Shown here in pieces: positions 17,979 through 26,487 of a stretch of 64,000 nt of DNA. Under the pieces are notes generated by a model. The model made no database searches. It was not told the DNA's origin and saw only the letters and a program-made list of their open reading frames with translations. Every line of letters starts with the position of its first letter. Position 1 is the first letter of the stretch. The stretch spans positions 1-64,000 of the forward strand of contig CAKSPH010000007.1 of NCBI GenBank assembly GCA_934481355.1. Direction: 5' to 3'. Source of the DNA: an uncultured Oscillospiraceae bacterium. Lineage in GTDB: Bacteria > Bacillota > Clostridia > Oscillospirales > Ruminococcaceae. A program made the position numbers and the translations under genes.

Positions 17979-18338
17979 TTACTCTCCAATATTGATATTT
18001 TGACCGAATCTGCGCAGAATATCCCGCATGAGGAACTTGTCTATCCTGTACATCCTGCTGTGCCCGCGCGGGAGGTCGTCCACGCGCAGTTCAAGCCGCA
18101 TGAACACCTCGGAGTAGTCCTCCTCGTACCAGAACGTGCAGAGCAGGTATTTGTCCTTTGTCGCGTAGTAGTTCACCGGGGTGAACCCCAGCACCGCCCG
18201 TAGGTCGGAATCCATCTGCTGTTCGGCGTCGGAAACGCTCATCGGCTCGAACTGCACCTTTTTTGTCCGCGGGAGGCTTTCCGCGTGCTTTTCCTCATCG
18301 CTCTTCACGAGCTTCGTTTTTTTCAGGAATCCGAACAT
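17979..18338 (-). CDS. Uncharacterised 119-residue protein in the MoxR cluster
   Basis: A short basic N-terminus (MFGFLKKTKLVKSDEEKH) precedes a compact alpha/beta domain ending FLMRDILRRFGQNINIGE. There is no signal peptide or membrane segment. I do not recognise the family. It starts 54 bp after moxR and its stop is two bases from the next start, so it is an operon member. AGGA precedes the start. Confidence 0.65.
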   Translation of the reverse strand: MFGFLKKTKLVKSDEEKHAESLPRTKKVQFEPMSVSDAEQQMDSDLRAVLGFTPVNYYATKDKYLLCTFWYEEDYSEVFMRLELRVDDLPRGHSRMYRIDKFLMRDILRRFGQNINIGE

Positions 18339-18392
18339 TATGCGTCCTCCAGTCTATGCTTATTATACACTTCCTGCCCGGAAATGTCAACC

Positions 18393-19307
18393 TTACATCG
18401 GCACCTGAGTGTTCGCGAGAAGCTCCGCGATTATGTCGTAGGGGGCGCCGTAGTCGGTCTGACCTGCCGCGAGTATCAGCCTGTGAGAGAGTACGGCTCC
18501 CGCGACAGACTTTACATCGTCCGGGGTAGCGTAGTCCCTGCCGTTCATCAGCGCCATCGCCTGAGCGGCGCGGAACAGCGCGATAGAGCCGCGCGGGCTG
18601 GCTCCGAGCTTCACCTGCGGCATATAGCGCGTTGCGGACACCAGCGAGAGGATATACGCCTTTACATTGTCAGAAACCCTGATCTGCGAAGCCTGATCTC
18701 TCAGCTCAATGAGCTCGTCAAGGGTCATCACCGGGGAAACTTCAAGACGCTGGGGCATGACGTCCAGCATTTTCATCTCAGCGGCTCTGTCGGGGTAGCC
18801 TACTGAAATCTTCATCAGGAAGCGGTCGAGCTGGGCTTCCGGCAGGTGGTAGGTGCCGTAGGTCTCGATGGGGTTCTGCGTCGCGAGTGTCATGAACGGC
18901 TTCGGGAGCTGGTGTGTGATACCGTCAACGCTTATCTGGAGCTCCTCCATTGCCTCCAGCAGTGCGGACTGCACCTTCGGCGAGGAGCGGTTTATCTCGT
19001 CCGCCAGCAGGAAGTTGCACATTGCCGCGCCTGGACGGTATTCGCTCTTGCCGCTGTTCATGTCGATGGCGGTGTAGCCTATAACGTCCGATGGCATGAG
19101 GTCGGGCGTGAACTGTATACGTCCGAAGCTGCCCGAAACGCTCTTTGCCAGAGTTTCCGCGAGCAGGGTCTTTCCTACTCCGGGGATGTCCTCAATGAGA
19201 ACATGACCTCCCGCGAGCATAGCGCAGATGACTTTTTCGATTACCGGGCGCTTTCCGATTATTACGCGCTCGATGTGGTTTATGAGTTGTTCAATTTTGT
19301 TGTTCAT
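18393..19307 (-). CDS. moxR: MoxR-family AAA+ ATPase
   Basis: A 304-residue AAA+ ATPase. Seen: Walker A DIPGVGKTLLAETLAK (about residues 38-53), Walker B LLADEINRSSPKVQSALLEAMEE, sensor 1 TLATQNPIE and sensor-2 SPRGSIALFRAAQAMA. MoxR proteins act as chaperones or activators of von Willebrand (MIDAS) proteins and usually precede a DUF58 gene and a transglutaminase. Here no DUF58 or VWA gene follows; instead it sits behind two small membrane proteins and before the 119-residue and DUF6882 genes. The partner is therefore unclear. Confidence 0.92.
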   Translation of the reverse strand: MNNKIEQLINHIERVIIGKRPVIEKVICAMLAGGHVLIEDIPGVGKTLLAETLAKSVSGSFGRIQFTPDLMPSDVIGYTAIDMNSGKSEYRPGAAMCNFLLADEINRSSPKVQSALLEAMEELQISVDGITHQLPKPFMTLATQNPIETYGTYHLPEAQLDRFLMKISVGYPDRAAEMKMLDVMPQRLEVSPVMTLDELIELRDQASQIRVSDNVKAYILSLVSATRYMPQVKLGASPRGSIALFRAAQAMALMNGRDYATPDDVKSVAGAVLSHRLILAAGQTDYGAPYDIIAELLANTQVPM

Positions 19308-19317
19308 TTTACTGTCC

Positions 19318-19713
19318 TCAATTGTTAAACAGTTTATCGAATGTGGAGCCGAAAAGTCCCGTGAAAATCGCGGAAACCAGCAGCACCGCGCCTGCGAGGA
19401 AGAACCACGAGTTCACCACGTCAGCGCTGAAAGCTCCGTTTGACCCGAGTATCATGCCTGTGATTCCGAGCACGACGGGCAGCAGAACGGATATCAGCGA
19501 AAATACGGTGGTTTTGGTGTGGAGTCCGCCGCGTATAACACGGCGCAGTAATCGCAGAAGCGCGCCGGCTCCGGCGCTGAGCGCCAGTCCCCCGATAAAC
19601 AGGAGACCTATCATCTCCTGCGTGAGCAGGAGCACTCCCAGAGTTGCGGCGGCGCAGGCAATATTGAGCAGGAATCCCGAGAGGGACAGGCCTGCGTATT
19701 TCCATTTGTTCAT
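19318..19713 (-). CDS. Small four-helix membrane protein, paralogue of its upstream neighbour
   Basis: A 131-residue protein with four hydrophobic segments (about residues 7-28, 34-50, 68-90, 102-122). It aligns by eye with the preceding protein: KYAGLSLSGFLLNIACAA versus KFAGFCAAGLGTDLACAA, and a shared Gly-containing third helix ending GMILG versus TMVLG. No family is recognised. Its start overlaps the previous gene by 4 bp (ATGA) and moxR follows after 10 bp, so all three are probably made together. Confidence 0.7.
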   Translation of the reverse strand: MNKWKYAGLSLSGFLLNIACAAATLGVLLLTQEMIGLLFIGGLALSAGAGALLRLLRRVIRGGLHTKTTVFSLISVLLPVVLGITGMILGSNGAFSADVVNSWFFLAGAVLLVSAIFTGLFGSTFDKLFNN

Positions 19714-20198
19714 ATTTCGTCCTTAGTTTCGTCCGGTTTTTCAGGAGGGGCAGGCTCGTCACTGCCGAAGCGCGCTTCCACGCACTTGGTGGATATATAG
19801 CAGAGAATAGATGTTGAACATACGACTATTGAATAGACAAACAGCGACATGGCATAGCCAAGTTTGTCCCAGCCAGTCCATATTGTCTGACCGAGCACCA
19901 TGGTAAGAGGCACGCCAAGTCCGCCCAGGATCATCGGAACGCCGAATACTGCGACGGTATACCATATCGAGCGGATCTGGAGCTTATCCCTGATGATGTT
20001 GCGGAAAGCGTTGTGCGCAAAGCCCGAGCCTATACAGGTAACTACCCCGGCTATTATGAATACCAGCAGGGTATCCCGGAAGTCCAGGCTGAATAAGTTA
20101 TCCGAAATCTCAAAGGTCAGAAGAAATGATACGGCTGCGCAGGCAAGGTCAGTTCCGAGACCTGCCGCGCAGAAACCTGCGAATTTCAGCTTAGTCAT
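19710..20198 (-). CDS. Small four-helix membrane protein, first gene of the MoxR cluster
   Basis: A 162-residue protein with four hydrophobic segments and a charged Pro/Glu tail (DEPAPPEKPDETKDEI). It is a paralogue of the next gene. A strong AGGAGGTG site precedes ATG 20198. The spacer back to 20260 is short and holds the terminator of msmK on the same strand, so the cluster must start from a promoter within about 60 bp or by readthrough. Function unknown. Confidence 0.7.
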   Translation of the reverse strand: MTKLKFAGFCAAGLGTDLACAAVSFLLTFEISDNLFSLDFRDTLLVFIIAGVVTCIGSGFAHNAFRNIIRDKLQIRSIWYTVAVFGVPMILGGLGVPLTMVLGQTIWTGWDKLGYAMSLFVYSIVVCSTSILCYISTKCVEARFGSDEPAPPEKPDETKDEI

Positions 20199-20230
20199 GG
20201 TACACCTCCTGAATGTCGGAGCGCGAATGC

Positions 20231-20259
20231 AAAAACGGCGCAGCCCGAAAGCTGCGCCG
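20231..20259 (-). terminator. Terminator of msmK
   Basis: CGGCGCAGC/GCTGCGCCG hairpin (20236-20259). On the minus strand it is followed by TTTTT. Confidence 0.85.
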
Positions 20260-20287
20260 CAGTCAGCGTATTAAGCTATGTTCTCAG

Positions 20288-21430
20288 TTAAGAGAGCAGG
20301 GAGTGCTCGTCAGCAGCGTCGAACAGGTGGATCTTGTTCGGGTCGAGAGCGAGCTTTACAACGTCCTGAGGACGGGCGGTGCATCTCGGGGATACTCTTG
20401 CAGTAAGCGGGATACCCTCGCAGGTCAGGTACAGGAAGGTCTCAGCGCCGAGCATTTCGGTTACGTCAACGGAAGCCTCGATGATACCGGTCTTGGCAGC
20501 GGAGAGGAACATTTCCTCATCGTGGATATTCTCAGGACGGATACCGAGGATAACTTCCTTGTCTACATAGTACTTGAGAGCCTCGTTGTCAGCCTTAGCG
20601 GAGGGAAGCTCAACATAGAACTTGCGGCCTCTGGAGGTCTTGGTGTCCTCAGAACCGAATTCAACTGTGTACTTGCCGTTTACCTGGAGAAGCTTTGCAG
20701 GGATGAAGTTCATCTGCGGAGAGCCGATGAAGCCTGCAACGAACTTGTTAACAGGGTTCTCATAGAGGTTGATAGGAGAGTCGATCTGCTGGATGTAACC
20801 GTCCTTCATAACTACGATACGGTCGCCCATGGTCATAGCCTCTGTCTGGTCATGTGTTACATAGATAAATGTAGTACCCAGCTTCTTGTGGAGCTTGGAG
20901 AGCTCGGTTCTCATCTGTGCACGGAGCTTAGCGTCCAGGTTGGACAGCGGCTCGTCAAGCAGGAAGACCTGAGGATCACGAACGATAGCACGGCCGAGCG
21001 CTACACGCTGTCTCTGACCACCGGACAGAGCCTTCGGCTTTCTGTCGAGCAGATGGGAGATATCGAGGATCTTAGCTGCCTCTTCAACGAGCTTCTTGAT
21101 CTCGTCCTTCGGAACCTTACGGAGCTTCAGACCGAATGCCATGTTGTCGAATACGGTCATATGAGGATACAGAGCGTAGTTCTGGAATACCATCGCGATA
21201 TCTCTGTCCTTAGGAGCAACGTCGTTTACCAGACGGTCGCCGATGAACATTTCGCCCTCGGAAATTTCCTCAAGACCAGCGATCATACGCAGTGTTGTGG
21301 ACTTACCGCAGCCGGAAGGACCTACGAGTACGATGAACTCCTTGTCCTTGATATTCATGGTGAAATCGGAAACGGCTACAACGCCGCCCGGATAGCGCTT
21401 GTATATGCCTCTGAGTGATAAGCTTGCCAT
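20288..21430 (-). CDS. msmK: Sugar ABC transporter ATPase, MsmK/UgpC type
   Basis: A 380-residue energising subunit of CUT1 sugar importers. Seen: Walker [11 protein letters not shown] (about residues 38-47), Q-loop [12 protein letters not shown], signature [17 protein letters not shown], Walker [18 protein letters not shown]-loop [10 protein letters not shown], then the C-terminal TOBE/MalK regulatory domain. It is transcribed alone. In many Firmicutes one MsmK serves several sugar importers; the maltodextrin locus at 49.7-53.6 kb has no ATPase of its own, so MsmK is the likely partner. AGGAGG precedes ATG 21430. Confidence 0.95.
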   Translation of the reverse strand: MASLSLRGIYKRYPGGVVAVSDFTMNIKDKEFIVLVGPSGCGKSTTLRMIAGLEEISEGEMFIGDRLVNDVAPKDRDIAMVFQNYALYPHMTVFDNMAFGLKLRKVPKDEIKKLVEEAAKILDISHLLDRKPKALSGGQRQRVALGRAIVRDPQVFLLDEPLSNLDAKLRAQMRTELSKLHKKLGTTFIYVTHDQTEAMTMGDRIVVMKDGYIQQIDSPINLYENPVNKFVAGFIGSPQMNFIPAKLLQVNGKYTVEFGSEDTKTSRGRKFYVELPSAKADNEALKYYVDKEVILGIRPENIHDEEMFLSAAKTGIIEASVDVTEMLGAETFLYLTCEGIPLTARVSPRCTARPQDVVKLALDPNKIHLFDAADEHSLLS

Positions 21431-21853
21431 TTGAAATGACCTCCTGAAATTACTAGATTTATTATAGAACCCGCGAGGGTCTATTCAGCTATTGCCGCTA
21501 CTAATATAATACCAAAATACGGCGAAAAATAAAAGAGCCTAAGTCAACAAATATTTTTTGATTCGTTTATGAATAATGACTAAGACCTACAAAACCGCAA
21601 TGAAAATATCGCGGTTTTGCTAGTGGTATTGCACAAAAAACCGCCTGTTTTGCGTATTCCTGAAATAACCTTAACTGATTTTTTGGAGATTGTTCCAAAA
21701 CAACCGTGCGTATTTTGTGCAAATGGGTACAAAATCTATGAGATAATTTTCACACAATATACATATATTGATTTCTGAGGACAAACCGGATGAATATCTG
21801 CAAAAAAATCATGCCGGATTTTGTGCAGATTCACAGAAACAGGAGGTTCAGCG
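21431..21853. other. A+T-rich divergent promoter region msmK/DUF4830
   Basis: No gene in 423 bp. It contains TGCACAAA or its complement at 21630, 21714 and 21820 (TTGCACAAAA at 21629 and TTTTGTGCAA at 21713 form a 10-bp inverted pair), TTTTGGA/TCCAAAA (21681-21700), AAAACCGC/GCGGTTTT near 21592-21617, and ACCCTCGCGGGT about 40 bp before the msmK start. TATAAT-like boxes on the minus strand near 21462 could serve msmK, but no clear -35 is seen. Confidence 0.45.
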
Positions 21854-22315
21854 ATGAGAGAGAAAGCGAAAAGACCGCGGCTTCCGCTGGTGACGGGGCT
21901 GGCGCTGCTTGCCGCGGCGGGGATATGGGCTGTCAGCCGCAATTTTGCCGACGGCTCCCGCGGGATACCCGGCGGCACAAACCAGCAGCGCATCGAATAC
22001 ATAGAGAGCTTCGGCTGGGATCCGGGGCTGACCCACTGCGAACTTCAGGAGATACGCATTCCGGTGGAGTTTGACGACGTCTACGAGGTCTACAATCAGC
22101 TCCAGCGGGAGCAGGGATTTGACCTGCGGCGCTACCGGGCGCACTCCGTGAAGAAGTACACCTATGAGATATCCCGCACGGACGATGATCCGGTGCCGCT
22201 CTACGCGAATCTTCTTGTGGAGGACGGCGTGATAATCGGCGCGGACGTCACCTCGGCCGAGGCGGGGAGCCTGTGCGCGGCGCTTTCGGCGGGTCAGCCG
22301 CAGAGCCCGAAGTAG
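21854..22315 (+). CDS. DUF4830 membrane-anchored protein
   Basis: A 153-residue protein with one N-terminal membrane segment (about residues 10-28) and an extracytoplasmic DUF4830 domain: NQQRIEYIESFGWD, then RIPVEFDDVYEVYNQLQREQ and FDLRRYRAHSVKKYTYEI. The function of the domain is unknown; it is common in Oscillospiraceae. ATG 21854 is set by AGGAGG at 21841-21846. It overlaps the convergent transglutaminase gene by 22 bp at the 3' ends. Confidence 0.78.
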   Translation: MREKAKRPRLPLVTGLALLAAAGIWAVSRNFADGSRGIPGGTNQQRIEYIESFGWDPGLTHCELQEIRIPVEFDDVYEVYNQLQREQGFDLRRYRAHSVKKYTYEISRTDDDPVPLYANLLVEDGVIIGADVTSAEAGSLCAALSAGQPQSPK

Positions 22316-23649
22316 TCGCGGTGTTCAAAGCGCGTCACGCGGTGGTCGTTGGCGAGGATATCGTTGGATATGTCGAAGTACTGCATATCCGTGCCGCCCG
22401 TGATGTAATCCCCGTGCTCGTAGCTGTTGGAGGAATCCCACACGGTGTCCACCCAGACGTCACGGTCGGGAAGCCTTACCATATTCCATGAGTGGGAGCG
22501 CTCGTCGGAAGTCACGGTCTGCGGGAAGCAGCGGCTTCCGGTGACGACGCTTCCGGAGACCACGAAGCACTGTATTCCCTGTGATTCGCACAGCGCGGCA
22601 TAGAGATTTGACCAGCCGAAGCATACGGAGCGGTGGTTTTCCAGTACGGCGCTGAGCGTTATGCTCTCCTCGGAGACGCCGTTTCTGGAAGCGTCCCGGT
22701 CGTAGTACATATTTTCAGACACCCACTGGGCGAGCGCCCTCGCCCTGCTGTAATCATCGCTGAGCCCTGCGCATATCCTGTCGGAAAGCTCCTTTACCTG
22801 CGCCAGTATCTTCCGGGCTTCTCCGGTATCGCCGGAGGGCGTGATGTGGGAGAGGACTCCCTCCGCCGGAAGCTCCAGCGGGGATCCTGCGGCGCGGAGG
22901 TTGCTTTCAGCCGGGATATCCTCCCGGGAAACGGGGCGGGAGCCGTCCTCCGTCATCTCAAAGACGTAGTACATACGCTCGCTGTTGTCAAGCGTCGCTA
23001 TTATAATATGATATCCGGATTTCAGTCCGGAGATATCCATAGTTCCGGTGAAGCCGTCCCCCTGAAGCGTAAGGTCGCGGCTGGTGACTCCTCCGCGGAA
23101 AAGGCTGACATCGCACAGCTTCGCTCCGGTATAGGTTCCGGAGAACTTAATGGTATCCCGTCCGAATTCAAAGCGTATATGATGAAGCGGGTCGTTGGAG
23201 GTCAGCATTACGCTGTCCGGGAGGGATTCGGGAGCTTCGGCGGTGGAGGGCTCCTGTTCGGTGAGCTTTTCTGTTTCTGCGGGGGAGGAGCTTGTTTCCT
23301 GTGGCGCAGATGTCATGCTTTCAGGTGCGGATATTGTCGAAGCTGCGGTGCTCTCCGCCGGGGCGGAGGTCTGCGGCTGAGCCGTGGTGCCGGCTTCCTC
23401 CGTGGGCTCTGCCGCGGAGGTTTCCGGTGCGTATTCCACAGGCTCTGCGGTCTGCGGGCGGGTCTTTCCTGCGGGTGAAGCGGTGGTCTGCGCGGGGGCT
23501 TCGGAGCTCTGCACGGCGGCGGGGAGTATGAACTCCGGCACTGAGCCGGTTCCCTGCCTGCCGGCGGAGCTTACAAGCTGAACCGCAGCGGAAGCGGCTA
23601 TTATAAGGCACACCGCCGCGCCGCCGAAAAAGAACCATTTCTTCTGCAT
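22294..23649 (-). CDS. Membrane-anchored transglutaminase-like protein
   Basis: A 451-residue protein: N-terminal anchor (MQKKWFFFGGAAVCLIIAAS), a Ser/Thr/Glu/Pro-rich low-complexity linker of about 110 residues suited to spanning the wall, a beta domain (FEFGRDTIKFSGTY), then a transglutaminase/protease-like core. Catalytic residues seen: Cys in HRSVCFGWSNLYAAL, His in SHSWNMVRLP and Asp in VWVDTVWDSS. These domains act as cysteine proteases or cross-linkers on the cell surface. ATG 23649 is set by GGGAGGTG; the longer frame to 23706 lacks a site. Confidence 0.85.
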   Translation of the reverse strand: MQKKWFFFGGAAVCLIIAASAAVQLVSSAGRQGTGSVPEFILPAAVQSSEAPAQTTASPAGKTRPQTAEPVEYAPETSAAEPTEEAGTTAQPQTSAPAESTAASTISAPESMTSAPQETSSSPAETEKLTEQEPSTAEAPESLPDSVMLTSNDPLHHIRFEFGRDTIKFSGTYTGAKLCDVSLFRGGVTSRDLTLQGDGFTGTMDISGLKSGYHIIIATLDNSERMYYVFEMTEDGSRPVSREDIPAESNLRAAGSPLELPAEGVLSHITPSGDTGEARKILAQVKELSDRICAGLSDDYSRARALAQWVSENMYYDRDASRNGVSEESITLSAVLENHRSVCFGWSNLYAALCESQGIQCFVVSGSVVTGSRCFPQTVTSDERSHSWNMVRLPDRDVWVDTVWDSSNSYEHGDYITGGTDMQYFDISNDILANDHRVTRFEHRDYFGLCG

Positions 23650-23744
23650 GAACGCACCTCCCTGGTTTAATGTGTATATTTTATCACAGCGGCGGTGAAA
23701 AGTCAACGCGGGAAATTGTATCAGCTATTTCCCACTTTATTATA

Positions 23745-23906
23745 GGTAACCTCTAAAAACCGGGACACGAGCAGATTTCGTACATGACTTATATCAGATG
23801 CAAGGCGTCAAACCGCAGTAATACTGTATGTATTTCAAGGTTTGACAACGACGCAGATGATATAAGTCATAGAAATCTGCCGTGAAGGAGGTTTTTAGAG
23901 GTTACC
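23745..23906. mobile_element. MITE-like palindromic repeat family 1, copy B (162 bp)
   Basis: Perfect 17-bp terminal inverted repeats GGTAACCTCTAAAAACC/GGTTTTTAGAGGTTACC, 4-bp target duplication TATA (23741-23744, 23907-23910). The interior is also palindromic (ATGACTTATATCA versus TGATATAAGTCAT; GCAGATTTC versus GAAATCTGC). It is nearly identical to copy C at 31079. It lies between the transglutaminase start and the GH5 promoter. Confidence 0.9.
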
Positions 23907-23928
23907 TATAAATATTGCTCAATTTCTC

Positions 23929-23957
23929 TTGACGATACGGCGCTGATATTGTATAAT
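23929..23957 (+). promoter_or_regulatory. Promoter of the tandem GH5 genes
   Basis: TTGACG (23929-23934), 17-bp spacer, TATAAT (23952-23957), only 23 bp downstream of repeat copy B. Confidence 0.8.
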
Positions 23958-24016
23958 ATCATTGTGCGCATTAAGGCACGGGATATCATTTATGCGAAAG
24001 TGCAGGGAGAAAACCA

Positions 24017-25195
24017 ATGAATTTCAGGAAGATAACGGCCGCCCTGATGGCGGCTGCGCTCTGTTTCACGGCTGCGGGCTGTTCTAAGTCCGCACAGGAA
24101 AGCGGGACGGACGGTCAGGGAACAGGGAACGTCCAGACGGTTGATGAATTTGACACGGAGCTCACCGCTATGCAGCTCACGGCTGATATAAAAATCGGCT
24201 GGAACCTCGGCAACACGCTTGACGCCACCGGCGGCAGCGGGCTTTCTCAGGAAACGAGCTGGGGCAATCCCGCTACCACGCCGGAGCTGATTCAGGCGGT
24301 AAAGGACGCGGGCTTCAACGCGGTGCGCATTCCCACCACATGGGAGCGCCAGATGGACGACGACGGAAATATAAACCCCGAGTGGACGGCGCGCGTTAAG
24401 GAGATAGTGGACTATGCCTACGACGCAGGTATGTACGTTATCCTGAATATGCACCATGAGGAATGGTACCAGCCCTATGCCGACAAGGAAGAGGAGATCT
24501 CCGCGAAGATGACCAGCAGCTGGACGCAGATAGCGGAGGCGTTCAGGGATTACGACCAGCACCTTATTTTCGAGGGCATGAACGAGCCCCGCTGGAAGAA
24601 CACGGATTTCGAGTGGAACGGCGGCAACGAAGAGGGCAGGACGGTGGTTAACCATCTGAATCAGGTGTTCGTTGACGCAGTGAGAGCCACCGGCGGGAAC
24701 AATCAGTACCGCTTCCTGATGGTGTGCCCCTATGCGGCGAATTCCACTGAGCCCGCGCTTGCGGCGCTGGAGATACCGGACGATGACCGTCTGATAGTTT
24801 CCGTACACGCATACATACCATACGGCTTCGCGCTCCAGAATCCGGGAAGTGACAAGTGGCTGGCCTCCAAGCCGGGATGCACCTCCGACATTGACACGCT
24901 TGCGGAGGTCCTGGACAGGCTGTTCATCAGCAAGGGGCAGGCAGTCATCATCGGCGAGTGCGGCGCGATGAACCGCGACAACGAGGAATACCGCGCGCAG
25001 TGGGCGGAGTACTATTTCGCAAAGTTCAAGGCTATCGGCATTCCCTGCTTCTGGTGGGACAACGGCGCATTCCTGAGCGGAGAAACGTTCGGTCTGTTCG
25101 ACCGCCAGCTCAGTCAGGTAAGATACCCCGTGCTTCTCGAGGGCATGATGAAGGGAGCCTCCGGGGAGACCGCCGCCGGATCCTCCGCGGCATAA
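24017..25195 (+). CDS. GH5 (subfamily 4-like) endo-beta-glucanase, lipoprotein
   Basis: A 392-residue secreted cellulase-family enzyme with a lipoprotein signal (lipobox AAGC, cysteine at residue 22), so it is probably tethered to the outer face of the membrane. Seen: IGWNLGNTLDATGG, FNAVRIPTTW, the acid/base E190 in GMNEPRW and the nucleophile E314 in IIGECG. The pattern fits GH5_4 endoglucanase/xyloglucanase. There is no dockerin or carbohydrate-binding module, so it is not cellulosomal. Close paralogue directly downstream. Confidence 0.92.
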   Translation: MNFRKITAALMAAALCFTAAGCSKSAQESGTDGQGTGNVQTVDEFDTELTAMQLTADIKIGWNLGNTLDATGGSGLSQETSWGNPATTPELIQAVKDAGFNAVRIPTTWERQMDDDGNINPEWTARVKEIVDYAYDAGMYVILNMHHEEWYQPYADKEEEISAKMTSSWTQIAEAFRDYDQHLIFEGMNEPRWKNTDFEWNGGNEEGRTVVNHLNQVFVDAVRATGGNNQYRFLMVCPYAANSTEPALAALEIPDDDRLIVSVHAYIPYGFALQNPGSDKWLASKPGCTSDIDTLAEVLDRLFISKGQAVIIGECGAMNRDNEEYRAQWAEYYFAKFKAIGIPCFWWDNGAFLSGETFGLFDRQLSQVRYPVLLEGMMKGASGETAAGSSAA

Positions 25196-25217
25196 CGGCA
25201 AAGGAAAGGACAAGACA

Positions 25218-26384
25218 ATGATAAATGTAATAACAAAGGCAATAGCGCTTCTCACGACTGTCACAATGCTCACAGGGCCGCAGGCAGACAATGCGGCAAA
25301 GCAGCTCGGGCTTGCCCGGCAGCCGGATTCCGGCGTTTCGGACGAGATCAATGACAGCGATGTGCTGACCGCCCCGGTCGATCCGGTTCAGCTCTGCAAG
25401 GATATAACCATCGGCTGGAATCTCGGCAACACCCTTGACGCGACAGGCTACGGAATGAACAGCGAAACGAGCTGGGGCAATCCGAAAGCCACCAGGGAGC
25501 TTATCCTCGCGGTAAAGGACGCGGGCTTTGACGGAGTGCGTATTCCGACGACATGGTTCAATCACCTTGACGATAACTTCAATGTAGACGAAGCATGGTT
25601 CGACAGAGTCCAGGAGGTCGTAGACTACGCCTATGACGAGGGTATGTACGTTATCCTGAACGTACACCATGAGAACTGGAACGACCCGTATGAGTCCACA
25701 CTGAAGGACGTAAAGAAGAAGATAAAGAAGCTCTGGACGCAGATAGCGGAGCGCTTTGAGGATTACGGCGGGCGCCTGATATTCGAGGGTATGAACGAGC
25801 CGCGCTGGAAGAACACAAATTACGAGTGGAACGGCGGAAACTCCGAGGGCAGGAGCGTTGTCAACGAGTACAACAAGTGCTTTGTTGAAACAGTCCGCGC
25901 GACCGGCGGAAACAACCGCTACCGCGCGCTGATGATACCGACCTACGCGGCGAGCGCTTCCGGGCTGGACGGCTTCACCGTGCCGGACGACAAGAGCCTT
26001 ATCGTGTCGGTGCACGCGTATTCCCCCTATAACTTCGCGATGAACGAGAACGGCACCACAACGTTCGATCCCGACGACAGCAACAGCACAAGGGAGCTGG
26101 AGTGGCTCTCCGACACGCTGTACGACAGTTTCATAAGCAAGGGCGTGGGCGCGATAATCGGAGAATGCGGCACAGTCAACAAGAACAACCTCACTGACAG
26201 ACTGAACTGGGCGAAGTATTTCCCGAAGGTATTCGGCGAGAACGGCATACCGGTATTCCTGTGGGACAACAACGCCTACGGCTACGGCAACGAGATTTTC
26301 GGCCTTATCCACCGCGATACCCTTACATGGGAGTATCCCACATACATAAAGGCGCTTGTAAAGGCAGCCAAGCAGACAAAGTAA
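25218..26384 (+). CDS. GH5 (subfamily 4-like) endo-beta-glucanase, second copy
   Basis: A 388-residue paralogue of the preceding gene, 22 bp downstream with GGAAAGGA before ATG 25218. Seen: IGWNLGNTLDATGYG, FDGVRIPTTW, acid/base E194 in GMNEPRW, nucleophile E316 in IIGECG. The N-terminus (VITKAIALLTTVTMLTG) is a weak signal peptide without a lipobox cysteine, so this copy may be released rather than anchored, or stay inside. Divergence in the loops (for example FNHLDDNFN instead of ERQMDDDGN) suggests different substrate preference. Confidence 0.92.
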   Translation: MINVITKAIALLTTVTMLTGPQADNAAKQLGLARQPDSGVSDEINDSDVLTAPVDPVQLCKDITIGWNLGNTLDATGYGMNSETSWGNPKATRELILAVKDAGFDGVRIPTTWFNHLDDNFNVDEAWFDRVQEVVDYAYDEGMYVILNVHHENWNDPYESTLKDVKKKIKKLWTQIAERFEDYGGRLIFEGMNEPRWKNTNYEWNGGNSEGRSVVNEYNKCFVETVRATGGNNRYRALMIPTYAASASGLDGFTVPDDKSLIVSVHAYSPYNFAMNENGTTTFDPDDSNSTRELEWLSDTLYDSFISKGVGAIIGECGTVNKNNLTDRLNWAKYFPKVFGENGIPVFLWDNNAYGYGNEIFGLIHRDTLTWEYPTYIKALVKAAKQTK

Positions 26385-26401
26385 CAAGGTAATATAATTT
26401 C

Positions 26402-26430
26402 TGCCCCGGCTATGCTGGGGCAAAAATATA
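26402..26430. terminator. Hairpin after the GH5 pair
   Basis: TGCCCC/GGGGCA (26402-26422) with A-run after it on the plus strand, so it is not a classical plus-strand terminator; it may stabilise the mRNA end. Confidence 0.35.
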
Positions 26431-26487
26431 CTCATCATCGACCAGAACGACCAGCGGAAGATGTGATTCCGGCGAAAGGGGAAAAAT

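Noticed and set aside
24017..26384. Cellulosomal assignment of the GH5 enzymes
   Set aside because: No dockerin repeats, cohesin or CBM are visible in either protein or the neighbourhood.
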